Origin: Candidula unifasciata | Lineage: Eukaryota; Mollusca; Gastropoda; Stylommatophora; Geomitridae | Direction of reading: 5' to 3' | DNA: 64,000 nucleotides | Assembly (NCBI GenBank): GCA_905116865.2 | Contig: CAJHNH020003179.1 | Span: forward strand, 1-64,000 | Shown: piece by piece, positions 54,181 through 63,825 of the stretch | How positions within the stretch are numbered: the stretch's first letter is position 1 | Layout: each line of letters opens with the position of its first letter | Program-made: the position numbers and the translations under genes | The notes under the pieces: model-generated | Seen by the model: only the letters and a program-made list of their open reading frames with translations | Database searches by the model: none | Told to the model about the DNA's origin: nothing

Positions 54181-54835
54181 GGAAAAGAGTGTTAAAGTAA
54201 TATGTTGTATTGACGTATTCGTTGTACTCACGTCGGGTTGCTCTCCGACTGGGCTCATGGACCTCAGAATCATGCACTTTGGCCCCAGGACTGCCAAAGG
54301 GGTCCGCCATCTCGCCTGTGCTCTTCAACGTGTATACGAGCAAGATTGCAAGCCTAGAAGCACCAGGAGTTGGGAGGATACTGACTTTTGCGGATGATAC
54401 ACTTGTATATAGGCAGGGAGAAGAGAGGGAACAAACAGTCCGGGAGCTACAAGCGACAGTAGACAAAGTGACTGAGTGGTGTACAGAAATGAAGGCAGTC
54501 GTCCACCCGGAAAAGACGTCTGTTTTGTGATGTTCTCTGGACAACAGAATCGTTAAAGCTGATGTCTCAAGTCTCACAATAGATGGTAGGAACGTCAACA
54601 GAGAGAGCATCTTGGAATTACATTTGACAGGAGCCTGTAATTTAAGGACCATGTGGAGAGTGTTGTGACGAGATGCCAAAAAGGACTCAGTGCACTTAAG
54701 ATTATGGCTGCAATTGACATAGAGCAGAGAATGCTTTTCACACTATATCAGCACCTGATCCTGACAGTGGTTGATTATGGCCTGGGACTGCTCACCGTCT
54801 CAAAGAGTAAGATGGACAAACTACGGTAAAATGTA
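54181..54835 (+). mobile_element. I/jockey-like LINE reverse transcriptase fragment
   Basis: Encodes LRLGSWTSESCTLAPGLPKG, SAISPVLFNVYTSKIASLEA (motif B) and GRILTFADDTLVYRQ with an intact FADD, then ELQATVDKVTEWCTEMKAVV. After a TGA the frame continues in pieces (RMLFTLYQH). Closely related to the minus-strand copy at 56230-58372. Confidence 0.8.
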
Positions 54836-54959
54836 GAAACTGCGTTGTTATGTACATGTGAGACATATAATGAGCAGACAAGCTGAAAATTATTACTCGC
54901 GGTAAAGATGTGGGTTTTTTTAAAGAATGCAAAGAAATAAATCATCATTATCAAGTACC

Positions 54960-55325
54960 TTGTCAACTGGAGTAGGCATTTATGCGTCGTCCACCGATCT
55001 CAGTCTTTGGTGTTCTGGATTAGTTCTACTGGCGATATTCCTCCATGCCACTGACTTCAACTATCCACCATCATTTCTCTTGGTCTGCCTCTGCCTCTTC
55101 TAACAGTGATCTTTCCAGTCGTCACATTATTTTCCAGTGCTCCTTTTCTCATTGCACGACCAAAGAACTTTGTCTCCTTCTTATTGTTGTATATAATGTT
55201 CTACTTTCATTAACCATTTCCAGGCATTCAATGTTGGTTATTCTGGCATTCCAAGGTGTTCTTAACATTCTTCTCAAGAACCACGTCTCACTTGCCTCAA
55301 ACTCTTCTTAATCTGTTTGCTTACA
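54960..55325 (-). mobile_element. RTE-like LINE C-terminal remnant
   Basis: The minus strand has FFGRAMRKGALENNVTTGKI and RRGRGRPREMMVDS-like sequence, broken by frameshifts. Confidence 0.6.
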
Positions 55326-55388
55326 TTCCAAGATTAAATATTAATCAGATTAGATCAATTCGATATATATTAATTATTAAAAAAAAAA

Positions 55389-55401
55389 GGGGGGGGGGGG
55401 G
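55389..55401. repeat. 13-base G run
   Basis: A G homopolymer following an eleven-base A run. Confidence 0.9.
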
Positions 55402-55409
55402 TGAAGTAT

Positions 55410-55690
55410 GTATGTATGTAAGTTGTACCCACCAGGACAACACGCAAAGCGATAGACACCTAGTGACACAAAGTGCCACTATGCGGTTGAGGGTCACCCG
55501 TGGAGAGGTCCCAGAAACCCCAATCAGCCGTTAGGGTATATTTATGGCCAGGCTATATTCAGGGCCCCCCGGCAAAAGCCAGGGTGGGGCTTCAAATGTG
55601 GAAAAATTGCATCCCACATGGGAACGACAGTGTTGATATGGGGGTGGAGGGTTAAGTAAGGTAGAAACACAAACAAAGCAGTCCTTATCG
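55410..55690. other. Unassigned sequence between LINE fragments
   Basis: Moderately GC-rich, with a (GTAT)n start and a GGGCCCCCCGGCAAAAGCC stretch. No protein or repeat match was recognised. Confidence 0.25.
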
Positions 55691-55895
55691 AGACATGGCA
55701 AAGATATCAACTCATTAGCATTAGACATAGACAGTTAGTGTTATGTGGACATGTTATGAGAAGGAAGGGACTCAGGACCTTGTTAACAACTGGCATAATG
55801 GTGGAAAGAGAGCAACATGAAAGCAAAGAGACAAATACCTTGATGACTTGGTCAGATGGATGGGGCGAGACAAACATTTAGACCTGATATGTTGT
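55690..55895 (+). mobile_element. RTE-like LINE C-terminal fragment
   Basis: Encodes LCGHVMRRKGLRTLLTTGIM and then WMGRDKHLDLI, the conserved LGHVMR-LEH-TGK and RW-LD tail of RTE-type elements. It is followed by a reverse SINE-B copy. Confidence 0.6.
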
Positions 55896-56070
55896 TGTTT
55901 GCGTTCGCCTGCTGTAAACCCTGGCGGAAAGACTTGGTTGTTCATTCATTTCTGGACTTCGGCTTTGTTCCACGACCTGAGTTTTGCATGTGCATCCATT
56001 TTACAGATCTTGCTTATGTGGCTGCAGACTGTTGGTTCCTTACCTCTAAGGCAGATGTACTTATATGAAA
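55896..56070 (-). mobile_element. SINE-B partial copy
   Basis: Tail half: GCGTTCGCCTGCTGTAAACC, GACTTCGGCTTTGTTCCACG, ACAGATCTTGCTTATGTGG, TTGGTTCCTTACCTC. Confidence 0.75.
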
Positions 56071-56096
56071 TCCCCAATAATTTGCCTTTTACGACT

Positions 56097-56228
56097 GTCG
56101 ACTAATTATAGGTGCCCTTTAAAGTTGGAGGGCATCTGCCCGAGAAGAAAGGAATCAGCAGTCTGCATTCACATAAGTCGGATCTGTAAAACAGATGTGC
56201 ATGCAACTCTCAGGTTCTGGAATAAGTT
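56097..56228 (+). mobile_element. SINE-B partial copy
   Basis: GAGGGCATCTGCCCGAGAAG, GGAATCAGCAGTCTGCATTC, AAGTCGGATCTGTAAAACAG, TCTCAGGTTCTGGAA. It forms a head-to-head arrangement with the preceding copy. Confidence 0.7.
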
Positions 56229-56229
56229 G

Positions 56230-58372
56230 ACTTGATTCAAGAACCAACATCACAACACTCGGGGCATTACCAAAAGCGCTCCGTCCCCATCTTCAACAGC
56301 CAGCGAAGCGTTCCAATACTAATGGTGACAGTGGAATTCTGATTAAACGTCTGTCTTGCCTCTCCTCTGAGACTAGAGCATCTGCCAGAACCTCTCGTCA
56401 CTCCCCCCCCCCCCCATCGATCTCACCAGACTATGGTGATCCATCTGCTCTTCTGAACGGTACACGCTCTCCCACAAGGTACTAACCACGCCTGCCTTAT
56501 CATGCATCAGTATTCCACCTAATTGTGCAGAGCAAGCCAGTCTGTCCGCCTGTTCATTTCCCAACACACCGGCGTTCTCTGTGAAAAATCTAGACAATAC
56601 TCCTCACCCGTGTCCTTCGCAGTGAAGCATGCCACTCTGCACGGAGCATCCCTGTCCTGATCTTCCTCGGCTAGCTTTCTGAGTTAGTTACAATAACGAT
56701 GTGTGTGTGTCTGTTCTCTAACCAGCGAAAATCTGCAGTGACCGCCTCCACCTCCATTCTTAAGCTGGATGTTGTGATATCATATGCTAGACTCTCCCGC
56801 ACCAAACGTCGACCATTAACTTTTGCTAAGAAACCCCAAGCACTTATTTTGCCTCTTGACACTGAACCGTCAGTTTAAATAATAAAATCCTCTGAGTTAG
56901 CATTATCTTGAAATAATTGCTGAATTTCCACCTCCGTGGCACCTGCTGGCTAATCTCTGCATTCCCAGCTCAGTGTTATTATGACCCTACACAAGTCTGA
57001 CTGTTCAGGTGGAACTTTGACCCACTCCTCTCCTTGCCTAATGTTCTCAAGGATGCAAACCTGTCTGATTTGTGTCTTCTGCCTGAGCCATCCATGACTT
57101 CCCTTTTATTAGCCGCTGACCCTCAACTGCGCACAGAGCATTCACGCAAAGGCTGGTCTGTGTCTGCATTTACCTTGAGATATTACTTCGCCTGCAGCAC
57201 CCAGTGCCTACCTGCAACAGTCGGCAAACCAAGGATGTATCGCATACACACCACTGGGGTGTCTCTGGTGTAACCCAAAACGACCCGCATAGCTGCGGTC
57301 TGTATGCGCTCTAGTTTGTCCATCTGACTCTTTGAGACGGTGAGCAGTCCCAGGCCATAATCAGCCACTGACAGATCAGGGGCTGATATAGTGTGAAAAG
57401 CATTCTCTGCTCTATGTCAAGTGCAGCCATAGTCTTAAGCGCACTAAGTCCTTTTTGGCATCTCGTCACAACACTCTCCACATGGTCCTTAAAGGACAGG
57501 TTCCTGTCAAATATAATTCCCAGATACTTCAGTTTGCTCTCTCTGTTGACGTTTCTACCATCTATCGTGAGGCTTGGGACATTAGCTCTAACAATTCTGT
57601 TGTCTAGAGAACACCATAAAACAGACGCCTTTTCCAGGTTGATGACAGACCTCATTTCTGTACACCACTCAGTCACTTTATCTACTGTCGCTTGCAGCTC
57701 CCGGTCTGTTTGTTCCCTCTCTCCCCCCTGCCTTTATGTAAGTATATCATCCGCAGAAATCAGTATCCTTCCAACTCCTGGTGCTTCTAGGCTTGCAATC
57801 TTGCTCGTATACACGTTGAAGAGCACAGGCGAGATGGCGGATCCATGCGGCAGTCCTAGGGCCAAAGTGCATAGTTCTGAGGCATGAGCCCAGTCGGAAA
57901 GCAAACCAACGTGAATACAGGACAGGTGCAACCCAATTTACCGGCCATGGACTGACCTCCTTCAGTGCAGTCATCAAGAGGTCGTATTTTACTCTGTTAT
58001 AAGCATCCCTGAGATCCAGTGTTACCGCCATAGTTTCCTGTCTGTTATGGAACCCTCCATAGACGTCAGAAGCAAAAGTGGCCGCATTTGCCCATGTGTC
58101 CTTTCCTGGCCTGTAGCTTCCGAGACTTCTTGGGGGAAGCTTCCCCCTTTCCAAAAATTCTTGCAGCTGTACAGCAATTATCTTCTCAAAGACCTTTCCA
58201 AATTTGTTTTGTAAAGTGATGATTCTAAAGCCACTGAGCGTTGAATGATCCTTAGAAGGTTTCGGCAGTGGAATTCGATAACTGTGCACCCAGTCCTGCG
58301 GTACTGATGCTGTCTTAATGCTCTGGTTAAAGCAATCTCTCCCAGCTCTACATCGCTCAAAGCCTTCATGTG
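56230..58372 (-). mobile_element. I/jockey-like LINE, reverse transcriptase plus RNase H, broken
   Basis: The longest copy of the family. In sense order on the minus strand: PLPKPSKDHSTLSGFRIITL (motif 1-2), AVTLDLRDAYNRVKYDLLM (motif A), motif B, ILISADDILT where FADD is now SADD, ELQATVDKVTEWCTEMRSVI-like, LKYLGIIFDRNLSFKDHVES and ALDIEQRMLFTLYQPLI, then RNase H pieces ([32 protein letters not shown]) and the 3' UTR. Stops and frameshifts occur throughout. Confidence 0.85.
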
Positions 58373-58460
58373 GAATAAGTCTAATGTCCCAAGGTGGACG
58401 AACACCCATAACTTTCCGTAGTAGTGAACTTAGGTGAACCAGGAGAAGAAGAAAAAGTAA
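58373..58460 (+). mobile_element. SINE-B 3' fragment
   Basis: AATGTCCCAAGGTGGACGAA, ATAACTTTCCGTAGTAGTG and GGTGAACCAGGAGAAGAAGA match the last 85 bases of SINE-B. It abuts the LINE remnant and explains why the minus-strand reading frame seems to extend further. Confidence 0.65.
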
Positions 58461-58534
58461 AGAAATTTTGTGCGACGCGCTCAGATTATGAGGTTCACTT
58501 GGTAAATGTACAGCCGCTCTGGAGTGAGTGAGTG

Positions 58535-58538
<4 letters not shown>

Positions 58539-58582
<44 letters not shown>
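58539..58582. repeat. (GA)n microsatellite
   Basis: About 22 AG dinucleotides without interruption. Confidence 0.95.
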
Positions 58583-58584
<2 letters not shown>

Positions 58585-58599
58585 GCCGAGCCAAACTGG

Positions 58600-59155
58600 A
58601 TGAAACGATGCAATGAAATCGATCGAAGCGTCTCTAAATGCCTTTTTCAATAAACACATTGTTTTATGTGATTTTGTGATCCGTATTTTTTATGGAAGTG
58701 CTAGAATTCACAATTTACATTTAACCATAAACAAAATGGCAACTAAACTATATTTGCCACGTCAAGTTTTCACCTGAGATATTCATGTTTTTGTATGTTT
58801 TAATTAAGTCTTATGTCCATCGTTTAATGCACAGCAGCAGTAATCATTAGCTTTATTTGAATTCACAGTTCTATGAGCTGTGTGTATAAAATGAACCTTG
58901 AAAACGCATATTACATTACCACCAACTAAAAAAATTAATTGCCTTCGAATGATATGGCGGATGTTGTTATGAAATAAAAGAACGAAGATCAGTGAGCTTA
59001 TTGTTATATTGTAAATCACTATAAATGGAATGAAATGGACGAACTGTTGTATGCGTTTTGAATGTAATATATCCTTCCTTCATATATTCATATATTTTAT
59101 AAATCTCAAAAGTGTTTGTAATGTAGTCTTAATCTGTCGAATCCATAATAATTCA
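58600..59155. other. Intergenic sequence, nothing recognised
   Basis: AT-rich with no conserved ORF, RNA or repeat that I can identify. Confidence 0.3.
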
Positions 59156-59156
59156 T

Positions 59157-59325
59157 TTCTTCGCGTTCACGGGCTGTGTTATTAAACTAAAAAGTTCTGG
59201 TTGTTCATAATCATCCACCACTGGACTTTACAGAATGTGTTGTGCACATCTGCTTTACAGATCGAACTTATTTGTATGCAGACTATTGGTTCCTTGCCTC
59301 TCGAGCAGATGTACTCCGACTCTAT
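59157..59325 (-). mobile_element. SINE-B partial copy
   Basis: TTCTTCGCGTTCACGGGCTG, AAAGTTCTGGTTGTTC, ACTATTGGTTCCTTGCCTC and GCAGATGTACTCCGACTC. The head is missing. Confidence 0.7.
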
Positions 59326-59434
59326 TTGTTGGCTCTTTCTAGCCTTTTTAGGCAACTTTCTTACGTTCAGTAGTTAGTAGTTAGCTATTGCTAGCTTCTT
59401 GAAATCAATGCAAAGCAGTCTGGTGCCAAATAAC

Positions 59435-59900
59435 AGGCTTCTTCTTCTTGTTAAGGTTCATGCCATTAGGTATTAGTAGTCATGTCTACCAACAACCTTT
59501 TATCTCCTTTACATTCCACACAGATGATCCTCCACTTTATGATGTCAAACTGTCCAGCATCTTTTCTCTCGGTCTCCCTCTGCCTGTTCTCCTCTCCAAC
59601 TATCCAACTTTTATGATGTACTTCAGTTTTTTTCTCATCACATGTTCAAAGAATGTAGATCTTTTTCTGATGTGGACAGCAGTCAGTTCTCTTCGTGATT
59701 CAGATTCTTTCAAGATATCCTCATTGCTGTTTTTATCTGTCTAGGGCATTCTTATCATCCGTCTATCAAACCACATCTCTGCAGATCCAAATAATTTTTC
59801 ACGAATCAACCAAATGTCCATGATTCACTTCCATATATCAAGATAGATTTATATAGCTTTTAAGAGTTCTCTTTCTCGTCTCAATTGAAAAAGAAGGATT
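59435..59900 (-). mobile_element. RTE-like LINE C-terminal and 3' remnant
   Basis: An AAG-type tail (CTTCTTCTTG) at 59439 precedes reverse-complement remnants of an RTE tail (GEENRQRETERKDAGQF-like). No frame is intact. Confidence 0.5.
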
Positions 59901-59965
59901 ACATAAAATATTCTTCATTTTGTAAAGTGCTGCCTTTGCTTGAGCTATTCTGCATTAAAACTTCT

Positions 59966-60682
59966 GGCTCTCCTCCAAACTTCTACCCCATATTATGGCG
60001 GCCAAACAAATACCCTAACAGGGCCTCAGTCCTCTGCAGAATGCGGACTTCCTGCCGAGGAACAAATCGCGGCAAAACTAGGATTGGCTCTGAATAACAA
60101 AACAAATACTCTAACAGGGTCTCAGCAATATGTTAATTGCTGACCTGTTTCTGCGACTATTCCTCACCGCCGATGGGAGCCTAAACTAGATGGCTGGGAC
60201 TCACGAGCAGCAGCTACCGCATCTCCTGCAACTTCCTTCAGTTGATTTGCTCATGAGTCCCAGGCATCTAGTTTAGATCCATGCCGCGTGTAGCGGCGTG
60301 GGGAATTCTGTCGGTGGTGAGTTTAACCACACTTTGTGCATGCCGAAAAGTGTGAGGACAACAACGACGCTAATCTGCGCCGGAGCGCGTGGTCTCCCTG
60401 CCATGTCGCTATTATCATCTGTAATGTTGCGTGTCTCGAAATTGTCAATGGTCGCTAGTATCGTTTGCTAGTATCATCTGCAGAAATGCTTGAAATTGTC
60501 AACGGTCGCTATTATCGTCTGCTACTAACGTCTGCAGTGTTGCGTGTCTTGAAATTGTCAACTAATCCTAGTTTTGCCGCGATGTGTTCGTCGCAGGAAG
60601 TCCGCATTTTACACACGACTGAAGCCCTATTAGGGTATTTGTTTGACCACCACAATATGGGGTAAAAATTCAGAGGAGAGCC
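59966..60682. mobile_element. Inverted-repeat element, 717 bp, 8-base target duplication
   Basis: The termini start GGCTCTCCTC and form inverted repeats of about 120 bases (59966-60085, 60562-60682), sharing ACCCCATATT, CAAACAAATACCCTAA and CGCGGCAAAACTAGGATT. The flanks carry the 8-base duplication AAACTTCT/AAACCTCT (59958-59965, 60683-60690). The centre has a second inverted pair (60178-60209 with 60249-60280, CTAAACTAGATG-CTGGGACTCA). It has no transposase ORF. The terminal octamer is the same as in the 20953-21244 element. Confidence 0.85.
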
Positions 60683-60819
60683 AAACCTCTGTATACTTCT
60701 TCAATCTGATGTTATCAAGGTACCTAAGTATTTAAACATATCAACTTGCTTGATGTTTGAGCCAGTTACTTTGATGTTGTGTTTTGGAGGGTCAGTTTTC
60801 TGACTAAACGTAAATTCCT

Positions 60820-61070
60820 GTGTGGGTTAGGAGACTTTATTTTTTGGGAATGGAGAAAAAACAGACCCACTGTCCCCTAACAGGCATGTTATAAAAAGCT
60901 ATAATTAGGAGTGTTTTCTTTAAGTCAGAGAGGCAAGGAACCAACAGTCTGTGATAAAAATAAGCCAGTTCTGTAAAATGGGTGTGCATGCGAAACTCAA
61001 GTTATGGGGCAAGACCAGACTCCAGAAGTGGGCAGACAATCAGAGCTTTCTGCCAGAGTTTAAGCTGATG
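60820..61070 (+). mobile_element. SINE-B copy
   Basis: CTGTGTGGGTTAGGAGAC, CCCCTAACAGGCATGTTATA, GGCAAGGAACCAACAGTCTG, AAGCCAGTTCTGTAAAATGG, CAGAGCTTTCTGCCAGAGTT. Confidence 0.75.
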
Positions 61071-61385
61071 ACACGTCTACCACAGAGTGCCAGTTGGTCA
61101 ATAGAAATATGTCTACCATCATATGCCATATACATAACTGACATCAAAAGGGTAATTTACTGTTACTTTTTTTATAATCCAGACCTATGTTTTCCTGTGT
61201 TTAATGTTTAGTTAAGAACTGGTTGATGCAAATAATTTAATCAATGTGTTGCTTCTTTGAGAAATGCACATAGAGCAGTAGCTTTTCAGCATTAGTGAAA
61301 ATCTTTTTTTTTTTAAAGAGGGTGTCATCAAGATCCTTAACTCGCATGCAGATCCGCATGAAGCAGTCATATTTTTTTTTTAAAA

Positions 61386-61535
61386 CATGGCCTTGGCTCC
61401 CAGATCAGCCCAGCCTTAAATCGGTACCAGGCAAAGTCCTGGGAAGTAAGGGCAGGTAGCATTATGTTGACTAGATCACTCACTGAATGCCGATTGGTCT
61501 ATAACAAAATGTTCAATGCCCAACTGCCGAAAATT
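61386..61535 (+). mobile_element. SINE-D copy
   Basis: CCTTAAATCGGTACCAGGC, GTCCTGGGAAGTAAGGGCAG, AATGCCGATTGGTCTATAAC and CAATGCCCAACTGCCG. Confidence 0.6.
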
Positions 61536-61928
61536 TGGTCATTTACTTACCTGTTTTTTTTTTTTAGAACATGAACCTGTGTTTCGCTATTTAAAATTCA
61601 AATCATTTGGAGGGCAAATATGAATTTTTGTTTTAAAATTTTATCCTTCATTTTTAAACAGTTGTATTAAAATGTGTCCCCACCTCCCTGCCAGTCGTAA
61701 TGTTTGTTATAATTTGTTGCTGAGGGTTTTGTCGCTGCATTGTCCACTTTGTCATTTATAATTGTATTTGTGGTCTGTGTAAAACTACCTTTTTCTAATT
61801 TAGTGTTTTTTAAATTTGTTTTTGTAAAGACAGTAACAGATTTTAGAAAATATGTATGTGCAATTTATTTACACAAAGCATATTTGATAATTTTACATTG
61901 ACTATTGCTGATCTGCTTTTTTTTGTAG

Positions 61929-62199
61929 TTGAACCTCTCCAAGATGAAATGACCATGTTGAGTGACCTAAATTGACCCACCATTACATGCCAAGAAGGGC
62001 ATCAGCTGTGTACTTTTTCACAATGCTGACCAATCCACCGCGGATTATTGCATTATGTTCCGTTGCCAACTTTATCAACTCTGCCGATCGGGTGATCATG
62101 CCCATTGCCATAGTTCCTATGGCTCAACAGTTTAAGTGGGATTTACATCAGCAAGGATGGGTCCTGAGTGCATTCGCTGTGGGCTATATGAGCAGCCAG
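61929..62199 (+). CDS. SLC17/PHT4-like anion transporter, first coding exon (partial gene)
   Basis: The exon follows the acceptor tttttttgtag (AG 61927-61928) and ends CAG|GTAGGT. An in-frame TGA at 61963 places the start at the ATG at 61987, giving 71 residues, MPRRASAVYFF through AVGYMSSQ. PRIIALCSVANFINSADR is the first membrane helix, and DRVIMPIAIVPMAQQF followed by GWVLSAFAVGYMSSQ is the conserved entry of major-facilitator anion transporters of the SLC17/plant PHT4 type (D-R-x-x-M-x-I-A-I-x-P-M). These carry phosphate, organic anions or nucleotides. The rest of the gene is not found before 64000, where introns are long. The substrate cannot be told. Confidence 0.75.
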
Positions 62200-62231
62200 G
62201 TAGGTGTTTGTAGTTTAACTTGTGTTGTCTT

Positions 62232-62516
62232 CTTCTTCTTCTTTGCATTCACCAGCTGTAAACTCTGGTGGAGAAGTTCTGGTTGTTTGTCCACTTCTGG
62301 ACTGCAGTCCTGTACCAGAACCTGAGTGTTGCGTGTGCATCCGTTTGACAGATCTGACACATTTGTGTGCAGACTGTTGGTTCCTTGCCTTTCAGGCAGA
62401 TGCACTCCGACTTCGAAGAAAGCTCCAAATTAGGCGACTCTTGTGACATGCTTTTGTGTTGGCAGTGGGTCTATTCTTGTTTTCCCTATAATAGGGCTCC
62501 GGAACCCACACGGGGG
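62232..62516 (-). mobile_element. SINE-B full-length copy with target duplication
   Basis: Reverse copy from the (AAG)n tail side (TTCTTCTTCTTTGCATTCAC) to CCGGAACCCACACGGGG, flanked by the 14-base duplication ACTTGTGTTGTCTT (62218-62231, 62517-62530). It sits in the first coding intron of the transporter, its duplication starting 18 bases past the splice donor. Confidence 0.9.
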
Positions 62517-62589
62517 ACTTGTGTTGTCTTTTTGATCTTGCATTTAATTGGTGCCTTCACATAATAGAGCAAATTAAATGGTATGAAAG

Positions 62590-62790
62590 TTTAAGTTGAG
62601 AGGTTCAACCTCATTGCCACTTGTTCCTGTCAAGTCAGAGAGCATCTGCCTAAAAGACAAGAAACCAATACTATGCATACAAATAAGCCAGATCTGTAAA
62701 ACAGATCCGCACAGAGAACTCAAATTTTGGAAAAAGACTGAACAACCAGAACTTTCCATCAGTGTACAGCTGGTGAATACAAAGAAGAAG
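62590..62790 (+). mobile_element. SINE-B copy
   Basis: CAGAGAGCATCTGCCTAAAA, AGCCAGATCTGTAAAACAG, CAACCAGAACTTTCCATCAG and GTGAATACAAAGAAGAAGAA tail. The head is truncated. Confidence 0.75.
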
Positions 62791-62834
62791 AAGGGGAAGA
62801 TTATCTTAAATGGCAGAAAGCTTGATGAGTGAGA

Positions 62835-63010
62835 AAAAGAGTAGCCTAATGGCGCCTACCTCGCAAAAGTTTAAGGTAAAAATCCACCCAGAGTATTTCA
62901 GGATCCTCGTCGGTGCTGCAGAGTTCGTTCACTGTGCTAAGATTCTTCAGACTCAGGCTTGAGCTAGAAGTAGAACAGAGCCATGAAGTTGATCTGTCGA
63001 CTAAACTAAA
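62835..63010 (+). mobile_element. SINE-E partial copy
   Basis: CCACCCAGAGTATTTCAGGA, GTCGGTGCTGCAGAGTTCG and GAAGTTGATCTGTCG match the 3' part of SINE-E in the opposite orientation to the 18.6 and 27.4 kb copies. Confidence 0.6.
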
Positions 63011-63019
63011 ACTAAACAT

Positions 63020-63500
63020 CCTCACTGCTTAATAAGCTGATTGTAGGCAGGCCCAGTCAAGCCTCAGGTAGGATTTGAAACCATGCCTGGGGTAAGGTTT
63101 ACCTGAAAGATTATAATTTTTACCTCATCCTCAGAAGCAACTGAGTTTTGAGTGCAGAAACAGCCAAGTATTTTTACCACACACACAAAAACATTTTTTT
63201 TTTTTACAGACATCACATTTTCTTCTTTATTTATTAAATTGAACCCATGTCTTTTTGAGCTCAAGGCAAATTGAGACCCATTATACACATTGCTGATCTA
63301 TTTAGTTTATATGTGTAGTCTGTTCTCTAAAAGCTGACAACCTCTGAATAGTTGTTCACTAATATTCCTTCAAAACTTTGTGTAAAAGTTTTATCACCTA
63401 AAGAGACCAGTGTCTTGTCACAGGAATAAATGGATCCTATTCCGTGCCTTCAGATGTTTTGGCATATAGTGCTAGACTTATAGTTTATAGACGAATTGGT
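63020..63500. other. Transporter intron or intergenic sequence, nothing recognised
   Basis: AT-rich DNA. No second transporter exon with a plausible acceptor and membrane-helix coding was found. Confidence 0.3.
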
Positions 63501-63665
63501 ACTTGATGGTGATATGGTCATGTCAGCTGCATTTGCTTCCTAGGACTTTACCTGGTACCAGTTTGTGGCTGGCTTGACCTGGGAGCTAAGGTCTGTGTGG
63601 ATTTGAATCCGTGACCTAAGCAACCGTAGGTGAGGATCTAACCTTCACACCATGTAGGCTCCTCA
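63500..63665 (-). mobile_element. SINE-D copy (tRNA-like head)
   Basis: The minus strand has GGAGCCTACATGGTGTGAAG, box B-like GGATTCAAATCC and a body with GGTACCAGGTAAAGTCC. Confidence 0.6.
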
Positions 63666-63825
63666 AATGAATAAAGGCAGACCAAAAACACATAGAGAAG
63701 AGAATTCGAGAATGACATGAAAAATTAGAGATGGACATGGATGAACAGGCATGATAGCAAACGACAGGGCCACTTGGCCTGTGTTAGTGTGCTCCATTTG
63801 GGGATAATGGAAAGAAGAAGAAAGA

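Noticed and set aside
58372..58613. N-terminal extension of the minus-strand reverse transcriptase ORF
   Set aside because: This part comes from a SINE-B fragment and a (GA)n run fused in frame by chance.
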